NCBI GenBank assembly: GCA_001799735.1
Contig: MGUA01000007.1
Coordinates: 91,875 to 155,874 of the forward strand
Length of the DNA: 64,000 nt
Direction of reading: 5' to 3'
DNA from: Elusimicrobia bacterium GWB2_63_22
Lineage (GTDB): Bacteria > Elusimicrobiota > Elusimicrobia > Elusimicrobiales > UBA9959
The notes beneath the pieces are model-generated. The model saw nothing but the letters and a program-made list of their open reading frames with translations, was not told the DNA's origin and did no database searches. The position numbers were made by a program, and so were the translations under genes. Positions within the stretch are counted from its first letter, which is position 1, and every line of letters begins with the position of its first letter. This document shows positions 17,107 through 25,644 of the stretch, piece after piece.

Positions 17107-17154
17107 TGGGTCCGCGGCCCCTATTAGTGGGTTTCTCGCGGACCCTTTCTTTTT
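17107..17154 (+). ncRNA. Candidate small RNA, copy 1 (hairpin plus U-tract)
   Basis: GGGTCCGCG (17108-17116) pairs with CGCGGACCC (17137-17145) and is followed by TTTCTTTTT. The loop contains CCCC...AGTGGGTTTCT. The predicted transcript is only about 48 nt, consisting mostly of the terminator hairpin. Copy 2 (51310-51357) is nearly identical in the RNA part, with one stem change (A to G) that keeps pairing as a T-G wobble, whereas the promoter spacer has diverged. This suggests selection on the RNA or recent duplication. Function unknown. Confidence 0.6.
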
Positions 17155-17633
17155 GCCTTCTTTTTAGGATTTTCCACTCTTACGCGGATAACCCAGCTGT
17201 CACGAAGGCGCTCGGCTTTCGGGGGGGCCGTCACCCATTCCGGCTGACCCTCATAGGAGGCCTCGCCGGTGGCTGTGTCCAGGTTGACGTAGAAACCCCT
17301 GGCGCCGCTGCCAAAAACATCCAGCTCTTCGCGCAACTTGCCGGGCAGCGCCCCGGCCGGTTCCCAACCCACCTGCACAAAGCCGGTAGGCCATTGCCAG
17401 AACAGGGCGTCGAAGACCGGGCGGTGAACGACAGTTTTATACGCGCCGTGATCTATTACAGCTGCTGTCTCCCCGCCGGTAAAATGCGGCGAGATCTTCA
17501 GGCCGGCGCGTTCCGCCAGCGCCGTGCCGAGCGGATTGGAGTACAGCACAATGCCCACCCCCGCGGCGGCGGCCAGGGCCAGCCAGGCCCAGCCGAACAA
17601 GGCTTTAACGCGGGGGGTCACAGGAGCCCCCAC
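17124..17633 (-). CDS. Hypothetical membrane-anchored protein, partner of membrane ferredoxin
   Basis: 169 residues. One N-terminal transmembrane helix (about 10-32), then an outer or periplasmic domain with PVFDALFWQWPTGFVQVGW and a Lys/Arg-rich tail. No family recognised. The start overlaps the 3' end of the 4Fe-4S membrane protein gene by 16 nt, so the two act in one operon. The last residues (KGPRETH) are encoded by the opposite strand of the small-RNA hairpin, so the cassette overlaps its 3' end. Confidence 0.6.
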   Translation of the reverse strand: MGAPVTPRVKALFGWAWLALAAAAGVGIVLYSNPLGTALAERAGLKISPHFTGGETAAVIDHGAYKTVVHRPVFDALFWQWPTGFVQVGWEPAGALPGKLREELDVFGSGARGFYVNLDTATGEASYEGQPEWVTAPPKAERLRDSWVIRVRVENPKKKAKRKGPRETH

Positions 17634-18760
17634 AGCCCGCGCAGCAGCCTGGCCGTTACCTGCACGCAGGTGCCGCTCACGAAATAAGCCAATATCAGGA
17701 AAGCCGGGTAAAGGAACAGGACGCGCGCCAACCCCGGGTTGGAACCTTCCGGAGTGCCCTTAACGTGGTAATGGATGGCGCCGGCCGGGCAGTTGTCCAG
17801 GCATTTTCCGCAGCGTGCGCAGCTGTTGCCGGGGCTGCCGGCCGCGCGGCTCTCGGGGGTCATGGCCAGCACCGGGCAGGCCTTAACGCAGGCCCCGCAG
17901 TCCACGCAGACGGACCTGTCCACTTTTATGTCGAAAGGCGAGACCCGGCTAAACCCGGCCTGCAGCGCGCCTATCGGGCAGAGGAAGGAGCATTGCGCCC
18001 GGCGTTTCATCAGCAGCGGCAGCACTATTACCATGGAGATGAAGACCGAGGTGTACATGGCTATGCGCACCAACTCTCCCGGGGAGCTGCCGGCGGGGAT
18101 CTCGGTCACCACTTTAAAAGCGCAGGTGGCTATGCAGTAGACCGGGAACATCAGGGCCGTAGAGAGCAGGAACGTGAAGAGCAGCACCGCCAACGGCAGG
18201 CTGGTCAGCCATTTTGGCGTGCGCTGTATTACCGCCCGCGGCAGCAGCCGGGAGAAAAAGTCGTCGAAGCCGCCGAAAAAACAGATCCAGGAGCACCAGC
18301 CGCGCCCCAGCACCAGCGAGGCCCCCAGCCAGACGAGCATAATGGAGACCACCGAAGTAGAAATGCCGGAGATGACGCCCGGCCAGATCACCGTGCCTTT
18401 GAGGGCCGCGGGAACGATGTTGTAAAAAGCTGCGATGTGACAGAGGGGGAGACCTTCCCTGCACATGAAGTCGGCGTTGACGCCCGGCAGTGCGGCTACG
18501 TCCGCCCGGCCCAGCAGATAGGAGGCCGCGAACAGCGCCGCGTAAAGTGCGAACACCGGGGCGCGCCAGCGGTCGGTCCGGCCGGTATGCGCCATCAGCA
18601 CGAAAGCCGCGTTGAAGATCAGCCACAGCAGCGCCGCCGCGGCGTACTCCGCGCTCCCGGCCGGCCGGGCGGTCCACAGGTAGATCAAGGCCGTCAGCGC
18701 CAGCAGCGGGAGGGCCAGCAAGGCCGTGTCAGCTGCTCTCGGTAATTTTATTGATATCAT
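17618..18760 (-). CDS. Polytopic 4Fe-4S membrane protein (NapH/CcoG/NosR-like)
   Basis: 380 residues. Several transmembrane helices, the GRGWCSWICFFGG motif and QCSFLCPIGALQ typical of NapH/RdxA-like proteins, then two cytoplasmic 4Fe-4S clusters (CVDCGACVKACP and CARCGKCLDNCP), and a last membrane helix. Likely moves electrons between membrane quinone or ferredoxin and an exported acceptor; the partner is unknown. A TTG 36 nt upstream is in frame, but it sits inside the -10 box (TATAAT, 18801-18796), so the ATG at 18760 is chosen. Confidence 0.82.
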   Translation of the reverse strand: MISIKLPRAADTALLALPLLALTALIYLWTARPAGSAEYAAAALLWLIFNAAFVLMAHTGRTDRWRAPVFALYAALFAASYLLGRADVAALPGVNADFMCREGLPLCHIAAFYNIVPAALKGTVIWPGVISGISTSVVSIMLVWLGASLVLGRGWCSWICFFGGFDDFFSRLLPRAVIQRTPKWLTSLPLAVLLFTFLLSTALMFPVYCIATCAFKVVTEIPAGSSPGELVRIAMYTSVFISMVIVLPLLMKRRAQCSFLCPIGALQAGFSRVSPFDIKVDRSVCVDCGACVKACPVLAMTPESRAAGSPGNSCARCGKCLDNCPAGAIHYHVKGTPEGSNPGLARVLFLYPAFLILAYFVSGTCVQVTARLLRGLWGLL

Positions 18761-18795
18761 TGGCGGCCCGGGCTTATTCCTGAGGCGGAGAATCA

Positions 18796-18813
18796 ATTAT
18801 ATCATTGTATAAT
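18796..18813. promoter_or_regulatory. Overlapping divergent -10 boxes
   Basis: Minus-strand TATAAT at 18796-18801 serves the membrane ferredoxin gene. Plus-strand TATAAT at 18808-18813 ends 7 nt before the ATG of the first B12-rSAM gene. No good -35 is visible for either. Both boxes lie within 18 bp, so the two directions probably compete. Confidence 0.55.
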
Positions 18814-18820
18814 TGTATAA

Positions 18821-20263
18821 ATGAGGCGTCCCGAAGTACTCCTTTTCAAGAGCCGCAGCCTGGCTTCAAAAGTGACCGGCAGCACCCCGCCGCTGGGGCT
18901 GCTCTACATCGCCGCCTGCCTGCGCGAACGCCTTAACGCCAAGGTGCGCGTGATAGACGCCGGCCTGGAGGCGGACCCGCTGAAGGCCCTGCGTTCGGCC
19001 ATACGCGCCGACCGGCCGGACGTGGTGGGTATCAGCGCGCTGACGGCCGAAGCCTTTCTCGCCCACAGTGCGGCCGACGCGGTTAAAACCGACGACGCCA
19101 CTATCCCGGTGGTCATGGGCGGGCCGCACCCTTCCTCCGATCCCGAGCTGGTGCTCAAAGACCCCAACGTGGACGCAGCCGTTATAGGTGAGGGCGAAGA
19201 CACTTTTACCGAGCTGGTGCGCCTGATAGCGTCCGAAGGCCCCGGCTGGAAGAAGCCCGAACTGCTGCGTGCCGTGGACGGCCTGGCTTTTATCGCCGAC
19301 GGCAAGCCGGAGCTTTCAAAACCGCGCGCGCCCATAGCGGACCTGGACGCCCTGCCTTTCCCGGCGTGGGACCTGATAGACTACAAGAGGTTCTGGACCC
19401 GGGGCAGCATGGCCAGCGCCGGCATTCGCCCGTACTTCACCATGTTCACCTCGCGCGGCTGCCCTTACCGCTGCGTGTACTGCCACCAGATCTTCGGCAA
19501 GAATTTCCGCGCCCGCTCGCCGGAAAGCGTGGCGGAGGAAACCGCCCGCCTGCTGAAGCTTGGCGCCAAGGATATAGAGATACTCGACGACATCGCTAAT
19601 TTCAAACAGGACCGCTTCGACCGCACGCTGGAGCTGATGCTGGAGCGCGGCCTGCACCCGACGCTGAGCTTCCCCAACGCCATCCGGGCGGACCTGATGC
19701 AGGAACATTCCATAGACCTGCTGAAGAAGGTGGGCGTGGGCGAGGTGTCCGTGGCCGTGGAGACCGCCTCGGAACGCCTGCAGGGCCTGCTGGGCAAGAA
19801 TCTGTCGCTGCCTAAGGTCAGCCGCACCATAGAAATGCTGGCCGACCGCCGCATCTTCAGCCGCGGCTTCTTCATGCTGGGTTTCCCGACGGAGACCGAG
19901 GCCGAGATGCGCTCCACCATAAAGTTCGCGCATGCCTCGCGCCTGCACCTGGCGCTGTTCTTTACTCCCAACCCTTTCCGCAATACCGGCCTGTACGACA
20001 TGTATGCCAAGGCCGGCAAACTCCCCAAGGACGCGCGTACCATAGACTACGAATACTACGGCGCGCCCTTCAACGCCAGCGAAGTGCCCGACGCCCGCTA
20101 CCGCTGGCTGTACCGCTGGGCGTATTACGGCTTCTACGGCAATCCCCTGCGCGCCGCGCGCATCCTGCGCGACCGGCCCAGCCGGGCCGACATCCCGCTG
20201 CGCGCCTGGAAGCTGCTCACCAACGTGGTCTCTTTCCGCCGGGTCAAGGAGGGTGCCGCATGA
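18821..20263 (+). CDS. B12-binding radical SAM protein, array 1 gene A
   Basis: 480 residues. N-terminal cobalamin-binding-like Rossmann domain (about 1-150, with VVMGGPHPSSDPE), then a radical SAM barrel with the cluster motif CPYRCVYC (C214, C218, C221), and a C-terminal helical tail. Class B methyltransferases of this architecture methylate unreactive carbon or phosphorus, and relatives such as BchE do cyclisation; no substrate can be assigned. A clear paralogue (gene A' at 47431) begins with the same LLxKSRSxxSK motif. The -10 box is 7 nt before the ATG. Gene B overlaps by 4 nt. Confidence 0.9.
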   Translation: MRRPEVLLFKSRSLASKVTGSTPPLGLLYIAACLRERLNAKVRVIDAGLEADPLKALRSAIRADRPDVVGISALTAEAFLAHSAADAVKTDDATIPVVMGGPHPSSDPELVLKDPNVDAAVIGEGEDTFTELVRLIASEGPGWKKPELLRAVDGLAFIADGKPELSKPRAPIADLDALPFPAWDLIDYKRFWTRGSMASAGIRPYFTMFTSRGCPYRCVYCHQIFGKNFRARSPESVAEETARLLKLGAKDIEILDDIANFKQDRFDRTLELMLERGLHPTLSFPNAIRADLMQEHSIDLLKKVGVGEVSVAVETASERLQGLLGKNLSLPKVSRTIEMLADRRIFSRGFFMLGFPTETEAEMRSTIKFAHASRLHLALFFTPNPFRNTGLYDMYAKAGKLPKDARTIDYEYYGAPFNASEVPDARYRWLYRWAYYGFYGNPLRAARILRDRPSRADIPLRAWKLLTNVVSFRRVKEGAA

Positions 20264-21792
20264 AAGTGCTTATCCTCACCCCGCAGGCCCTTTACCGGCG
20301 CTGGCCCACAACGCCGGACACCACCAAGATGATGACCAACGCCGCGCCGGTCACCATGGCGCAGCTGGCCGGGGCCCTGAAAGGCCACGAGGTGCGCATC
20401 CTCGACGGCAACGTGTACGATATCCCGCTGAAGGAGTACGCGGAACATATACGCTGGGCGGACGTGGCCGGCATGAACGTGATGTGCTCCTACGCCGCGC
20501 TTAATACCGAGCTGAACCTTAAATTCATAAAGAAGCTGCGCCCGGACCTGCCGGTAGTGATGGGCGGCCATCACCCCACCTTCCAGGACGCCGAGTGGAT
20601 AGAGCGCGGCGCCGACGCCGTGGTGCGGCGCGAGGGCGAGGTAACTTTCCCCGAGCTGGTGGACGCTCTGGCCGCCGGGCGGGACCTGTCCGGCGTGGCC
20701 GGCGTTACCTGGCGGGGGACTAATGGCGAGGTGAACCGCAACCCCGACCGGCCTTTTGTGCAGGACCTGGACACGCTGCCCCTGCCGCGCTGGGACTTGG
20801 TAGATTTTTCTGGCTACTATCTTTACCTGCGCCGGGCCGGCAAGTCCGCCTGTGTGGAGACCGGCCGCGGCTGCGAGCAGTCCTGCGCCTTCTGCCAGGT
20901 GGGGCCGATGTGGCATAACACCCACCGCTTCAAGAGTACGGAGCGCGTGCTGGCGGAGATGAGGCTCCTCAAAGAGAACGGCGTGACGCAGGTCTTCATT
21001 GTGGATGACAATTATGGATCTAAGCTCGATACCACCCGGCAGGCCGCGCTCTACGAGGGCATGCGCAGGGAGAATTTCGGCTTCGAATGGGGCGGCTTCT
21101 TCCGCCACGACTATATACGGGCCAACCACGAGCTGATGCTGGCAGCCGCGGCTTCGGGTCTTAAGTTCGTATGCATCGGCTTCGAGAGCGTACAGGGCGC
21201 CGACCTGAAAGAATTCAACAAAGGCAACGCCGCTTTCGACGGCGGGGGGTCTTACGAGGAAGAGTACCGCTTCCTGAAAGAGGCGGGCATAACCGTTTTC
21301 GGTTTCATGGTGATAGGTTATCCCGGCCAGAGCCAGGCGGCCGCCATGCAGACCATTGAGAACGCCCACTCCTTCTGCGATTACCCGGTGGTGACGGTGT
21401 ATAAGCCGCTGCCCGGCACGGCCGGCTACCGCAAGACAAAGCAGGACGGCCTGCTGGCCAAAGAGATGTTCTACCACGACTCCTTCACCGTGGCCGTTAA
21501 GGGAACAAAACCTATACTGGCCGCCTATAATAAATTTTTCGTGCGCTACGTAGGTAACCCGGTGCGGCTGGTACGCAACCTGCTGGACCCGCGCCTGCGG
21601 CGCGTGGAGCTGGCCATCATCCGCTGGTTCGCGCTGGGCATCTTCAACGCCAACCCGGACAACGTCTCGGATTTCCTCTGGTTCCTGTTCAAGGGCCGTA
21701 AGTTGGGCGAGGAAGAAGTTATAGAGCACCTGCGCAAAAAATATCTTTCCGAGGAGAATGTGGCGCGCCTCGCGCGCCGCGCCGGCGCATGA
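20260..21792 (+). CDS. B12-binding radical SAM protein, array 1 gene B
   Basis: 510 residues. B12-binding-like domain with VVMGGHHPTFQDAEW, radical SAM cluster motif CEQSCAFC (C205, C209, C212), SAM-binding FIVDDNYG region and a C-terminal extension that begins near TYKPLPGTAGY-like sequence (VYKPLPGTAGYRKT). Strong SD (AAGGAGG) inside the end of gene A. It resembles gene B' at 48870 (both contain RRWP/KRWP near residue 13 and MGGHH), so an A-B unit has been duplicated. Product unknown. Confidence 0.9.
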   Translation: MKVLILTPQALYRRWPTTPDTTKMMTNAAPVTMAQLAGALKGHEVRILDGNVYDIPLKEYAEHIRWADVAGMNVMCSYAALNTELNLKFIKKLRPDLPVVMGGHHPTFQDAEWIERGADAVVRREGEVTFPELVDALAAGRDLSGVAGVTWRGTNGEVNRNPDRPFVQDLDTLPLPRWDLVDFSGYYLYLRRAGKSACVETGRGCEQSCAFCQVGPMWHNTHRFKSTERVLAEMRLLKENGVTQVFIVDDNYGSKLDTTRQAALYEGMRRENFGFEWGGFFRHDYIRANHELMLAAAASGLKFVCIGFESVQGADLKEFNKGNAAFDGGGSYEEEYRFLKEAGITVFGFMVIGYPGQSQAAAMQTIENAHSFCDYPVVTVYKPLPGTAGYRKTKQDGLLAKEMFYHDSFTVAVKGTKPILAAYNKFFVRYVGNPVRLVRNLLDPRLRRVELAIIRWFALGIFNANPDNVSDFLWFLFKGRKLGEEEVIEHLRKKYLSEENVARLARRAGA

Positions 21793-23315
21793 ACCTGCTC
21801 CTCACCACACCATTGCGCCTGGTGTCGCGCTTCATGTCGGCCAACGACTTCCCCATGGTCTGGGGGCCCAACCCGCCCATAACCCTGCCCATGCTGGCCG
21901 CCATGGCCGGGCCGCAGTGGAACATAAAGATCTTCGACGCGATGGTGACAAACTTGGACCTGCAGGAGTTCGGACGCTGGGTGAGCGAGGCCGACGCCAT
22001 AGGTATCACCTGTTCGGCCTCCACTCTGGCGCTCAACGCCGAGATGACCCTGCGCCTCATCCGCCGCCTGCGCCCGGACGTGCCGGTGCTGATGGGCGGG
22101 CATCACCCCACCTACTACCCCGCCGAGTGGCTGGCCCGCGGGGCCACCGCCATAGTGCACGGCGAGGGGGAACACACTTTTGCCGAACTGCTGGACCGCA
22201 TAGAGCGTAAACAGGATTTCTCCGGAGTTAAGGGCATTTCCTTTATGTCCGACGGCCAGACCGTGCGCAACCCGGACCGGGAGCTGATACAGGACCTGGA
22301 CACGCTGCCTTTCCCGCGCTGGGACCTGATGAACATGGGCGGTTACGGCCAGTTCACCCGCCGGCCCGGGCTTACGGTTTCGGTGGAAAGTTCCCGGGGC
22401 TGCACCAACAGCTGCTCTTTCTGCCTGGCCAGCCGCATGTGGAAGAACAAGCAGCGCTACCAGTCTATACCGCGCGTGCTCTCCGACCTGAAGCGCCTGG
22501 CGGCCATGGGCGGCACGCAGATGGGTTTCGCCGGGGACGGCTTCGGCAACCCGCCGGACTACCACCTGGAGCTGGCCAACGAGATGGTGAAAAGCGGCAT
22601 AGACATGGACTGGGTGTCGTTTATGCGCGTGGACTCGCTGCTCAAGGAGCCGCGCCTGGCGCCCGCCATGGCGCGCGCCGGCTGCAAAGCCGTGTTCATC
22701 GGTTTCGAATCCCCGCGTCAGGACCTGCTGAAGAAATGGCACAAGGGCCCCGACGGCTGCGCGGAAGCATCCAGTTACCCCGAGGTTTACCGGATGCTCG
22801 ACAGCCAGGGCATCCTGGTCTTCGGCTTCATGGTGGTAGGCCACCCCGACGAGAAGCCCGAAGAGCTCGCCGAGACCTTCCGCCTGCACTCGCAGTGGTG
22901 CGACGTGCCGCTGCCCAACATCATCCAGCCCATGAAGGGCACGCCCGACTACGAGGATTATGAGCGGCGCGGCATGCTGGCCAAGGACATGTTCTACCAC
23001 GACGTGCGCATCCCCAGCCTGACGGTGGCGCAGAAGAACGGCGAAGAGGCCATGCGCATCTACATGCGCGACACCCTTTTTAAGTACCCGTGGAACCTGC
23101 TTTCGGCCAAGAAGACCAAGCGGCAGTTCTTCCGCCAGCTCTACCGGTTCACCGCCGGGGAGATAATGGCCGCCACGCGCGAAGGGCTCAACGACTACAA
23201 GCTCATGGTCAAGACGCCGGGCCTGAGCCCCGCCGAGATACAGGACCGCTTTGTTAAAAAATACCTGGCGCCCGAGCGCCTGGACGCCCTGGCGCAAAGG
23301 GCGGGGGGCCGCTGA
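21789..23315 (+). CDS. B12-binding radical SAM protein, array 1 gene C
   Basis: 508 residues. Same two-domain plan, with LMGGHHPTYYPAEW and cluster motif CTNSCSFC (C205, C209, C212). Its radical SAM part has FAGDGFGNPPDYHLEL and IGFESPRQDLLKKW, almost shared with gene D, so C and D are closer to each other than to A or B. ATGA overlap with gene B and no separate SD: translation is probably coupled. A Lys/Arg-rich C-terminal helix region follows the barrel. Confidence 0.9.
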   Translation: MNLLLTTPLRLVSRFMSANDFPMVWGPNPPITLPMLAAMAGPQWNIKIFDAMVTNLDLQEFGRWVSEADAIGITCSASTLALNAEMTLRLIRRLRPDVPVLMGGHHPTYYPAEWLARGATAIVHGEGEHTFAELLDRIERKQDFSGVKGISFMSDGQTVRNPDRELIQDLDTLPFPRWDLMNMGGYGQFTRRPGLTVSVESSRGCTNSCSFCLASRMWKNKQRYQSIPRVLSDLKRLAAMGGTQMGFAGDGFGNPPDYHLELANEMVKSGIDMDWVSFMRVDSLLKEPRLAPAMARAGCKAVFIGFESPRQDLLKKWHKGPDGCAEASSYPEVYRMLDSQGILVFGFMVVGHPDEKPEELAETFRLHSQWCDVPLPNIIQPMKGTPDYEDYERRGMLAKDMFYHDVRIPSLTVAQKNGEEAMRIYMRDTLFKYPWNLLSAKKTKRQFFRQLYRFTAGEIMAATREGLNDYKLMVKTPGLSPAEIQDRFVKKYLAPERLDALAQRAGGR

Positions 23316-24901
23316 TGCGCGTACTGCTGCTTACGCCCCAGCGCTTTGTGCGGCGCTTCCTGGCGGCCAACGAGCTCACCAAGATAGGCGGCGACGTGCC
23401 GCCGGTCGGCCTGCTGGTGCTGGCCGCCGCCCTGGACCCGCGCCACCAGGTTACGGTGCTGGACGGCAACGTGCGCACCCGTTCCCCGCGCGAGCTGCGG
23501 CAACACATAGAGAAAGCTGACCTGGTAGGCATTAACTGCACCTCGGCCGCCATAGCGCTGAATGCCGAACTCACCCTGCGCTTCATAAAGGGCATACGCC
23601 CGGACCTGCCGGTGGTAATGGGCGGCCATCACCCCACCGGACAGTACGCAGGCTGGCTGGCCCGCGGCGCGGACTATGTTATCCCCAACGAGGCCGAGCG
23701 CACCTTCCCCGAACTGGTAGAAGCCATCGAAGAGAGGACGGACCCGGCCGCCATTCCCGGCCTGATCTTCTACCGCGACGGCGCGGCCGTGCGCACGCCG
23801 GCGCGCCCGCTGCTGGCCTGCCTGGACGAATCCCCGGCTCCGCGCTGGGACCTGGTGGACCTCAGCGACTACAATCTTTTTTACGGCCCGCGCGGCGCCA
23901 CCGGCGTGGTGGAAGAGTCCCGCGGCTGCAACGGTAAATGCTCTTTCTGTATGGCCAGCAAGATGTGGTCCTACACGCACCGGCACAAGTCCGTAAGCCG
24001 CGTGCTGGAAGAGCTGGCCGAGCTGAAGCGGCTGGGTGTTACCAAGTTGCAGTTCGCCGGCGACGGCTTCGGCAGCCCGCCTGCGTACTACATAGAACTT
24101 TTTCAGGAGATGGTGCGGCGGGATTTGCGCTTTAGCTGGAGCGCCTTCATGCGCACCGACGCTGTGCTGGAGCGGCCCGAGCTGGCCGAATGGGCGGCGC
24201 GCAGCGGCTGCTGCATGGTAGCCGTAGGCTATGAGTCCCCAGACCCGGCCCTGATAGACGCCTGGAAGAAGAGCGAGAAGATCCCCACGCCGATAGAGAA
24301 ATACGACCAGGTGTACAAGACGCTCGACCGGGCCGGCATCTTTGTGGCCGGTTTCTATATCTCCGGTCATCCCGGCGAGGACCCGGCGCGGGTTTCGGCC
24401 AACCTGGACCTGCATTCGCGCTGGTGCGACATTACGCTGATAAACGAACTGCGCGTCATCAAGGGCACGCCGGACTACCACGCCTATAAGAAGGCGGGGC
24501 GCATCTCCAAGAGCACTTTCTACCACGACCCGCGTATAGTTTTCCTGGAGGAGGGCCGCGCCGCCGCCGACGCCGCCCGCAACAAATTCAACGGCTGGAT
24601 GCTTACGCGCTACCCGTTCCGGATGTTCTCCGGCAAAGCCACCCGGCGCGCCTTCTTCCGTCACATGTACGGCTTCCTCATCCGCGAGTCCCTGCGCACC
24701 ACCCTGGCCGCCGTAAAAGATTTCCTGCTGATGTCCTTCTCCAAAGCCCCGTCGGCCGAGATCCAGGGCGCCGTGATAAACAAATACCTGACCGAAGCCT
24801 TCATCGGGGGCTTAGTGCGGCGCTCCGGCCTCGCCGCCCCCCGCGGCCCCCTCTCCGGCCTCCGCCCCGTTATAGATCAGGCCGAGGGTCATGATCACTA
24901 A
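23315..24901 (+). CDS. B12-binding radical SAM protein, array 1 gene D
   Basis: 528 residues. VVMGGHHPTGQYAGW in the B12 domain, cluster motif CNGKCSFC (C205, C209, C212), then FAGDGFGSPPAYYIEL and a C-terminal extension with RKAxF-like basic helices (KATRRAFFRHMYGFL). TGATG overlap with gene C. Last gene of the array; the next gene starts 28 nt later with a different function. Genes A to D probably act in one pathway, making or modifying one product (inference). Confidence 0.9.
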   Translation: MRVLLLTPQRFVRRFLAANELTKIGGDVPPVGLLVLAAALDPRHQVTVLDGNVRTRSPRELRQHIEKADLVGINCTSAAIALNAELTLRFIKGIRPDLPVVMGGHHPTGQYAGWLARGADYVIPNEAERTFPELVEAIEERTDPAAIPGLIFYRDGAAVRTPARPLLACLDESPAPRWDLVDLSDYNLFYGPRGATGVVEESRGCNGKCSFCMASKMWSYTHRHKSVSRVLEELAELKRLGVTKLQFAGDGFGSPPAYYIELFQEMVRRDLRFSWSAFMRTDAVLERPELAEWAARSGCCMVAVGYESPDPALIDAWKKSEKIPTPIEKYDQVYKTLDRAGIFVAGFYISGHPGEDPARVSANLDLHSRWCDITLINELRVIKGTPDYHAYKKAGRISKSTFYHDPRIVFLEEGRAAADAARNKFNGWMLTRYPFRMFSGKATRRAFFRHMYGFLIRESLRTTLAAVKDFLLMSFSKAPSAEIQGAVINKYLTEAFIGGLVRRSGLAAPRGPLSGLRPVIDQAEGHDH

Positions 24902-24929
24902 GCTGTTTCCTGTATATCGGTGAAAATTT

Positions 24930-25643
24930 ATGAATAAACAACCAGGCGGATGCGGGGACTCCTGCTGCGGCAAACCCCCGCATGGCGGCGACAGCATTGC
25001 CTGCCCGCTTTGCGGGAAGACGGGCGAGGTGGTGCGCGGGAGCACGGTGCGTAAGCTGCTCAAGCCCGGCCACGCGGCGACGGCGGACAGGTACCTGATC
25101 TGCCGAACGCCCGATTGCGCCGTGGTCTATTTCCACCCGAAGGGCGGCCTGTTCCGGCAGGAGGACGTGCGCGTCCCGGTATATTTCAAAACCGGGGCGG
25201 CGCCCGTGTACGCCTGCTACTGCGCGGGGGTCACTAAAGCCCAGGTGGTGCACGCCGTCAGCAAGACCGGGGCTACGCGCTGGGCCTCTATCATTAAGGA
25301 AATAACCGGAGCGGTGCCGAAATGCCGCTGCGAAGAGACAAATCCGCTGGGCGTTTGCTGCTCCGGGAACGCCTACGCGGCGGCGATAGCCGAATCGTCC
25401 GCCAAGCCCGTGCCCGTTAAGAAGTCCAAAGACCCGCTGCACGGCCTTACGCTGGAGACCATCCTTAGCTATATGCTCGAGGTGCACGGCTGGGAAGGGC
25501 TGTGGAACCGCATTCCCATCCGCTGTTTCCAGTACGATCCCAGTATAAAATCCAGCCTCGTTTTTTTGCGAAAAAATCCCTGGGCCCGCGAGAAGCTTGA
25601 GAACTGGTATATCTGCGAGGTCCCGAAGCCTAAAAAGTTTTAA
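24930..25643 (+). CDS. CopZ-like zinc/[2Fe-2S] domain fused to a VF530 (DUF2132) domain
   Basis: 237 residues. Residues 1-20 are Cys/Gly-rich. Residues about 24-145 resemble the N-terminal domain of Archaeoglobus CopZ: zinc site CPLC...CRTPDC (C25, C28, C58, C63), VVYFHP, then CYC (C96, C98) and CRC (C132, C134) as [2Fe-2S] ligands. Residues 168-228 match VF530/DUF2132, a small double-stranded-DNA-binding fold: DPLHGLTLETILSYM, GWEGLWNRIPIRCF, DPSIKSSLVFLRK and NPWAREKLENWY. I know of both families only as separate proteins. A metal- or redox-sensing DNA-binding protein is a reasonable guess. Confidence 0.75.
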   Translation: MNKQPGGCGDSCCGKPPHGGDSIACPLCGKTGEVVRGSTVRKLLKPGHAATADRYLICRTPDCAVVYFHPKGGLFRQEDVRVPVYFKTGAAPVYACYCAGVTKAQVVHAVSKTGATRWASIIKEITGAVPKCRCEETNPLGVCCSGNAYAAAIAESSAKPVPVKKSKDPLHGLTLETILSYMLEVHGWEGLWNRIPIRCFQYDPSIKSSLVFLRKNPWAREKLENWYICEVPKPKKF

Positions 25644-25644
25644 T

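Noticed and set aside
17067..17687. A 206-codon plus-strand frame covering the small-RNA cassette
   Set aside because: It starts before the promoter's -10 box, runs antisense to the membrane-protein gene and has no family features.
18821..18960. Cobalamin riboswitch before the B12-rSAM arrays or metH
   Set aside because: The gaps before these genes are too short, and no B12-box-like sequence (GCCACTG) is visible.
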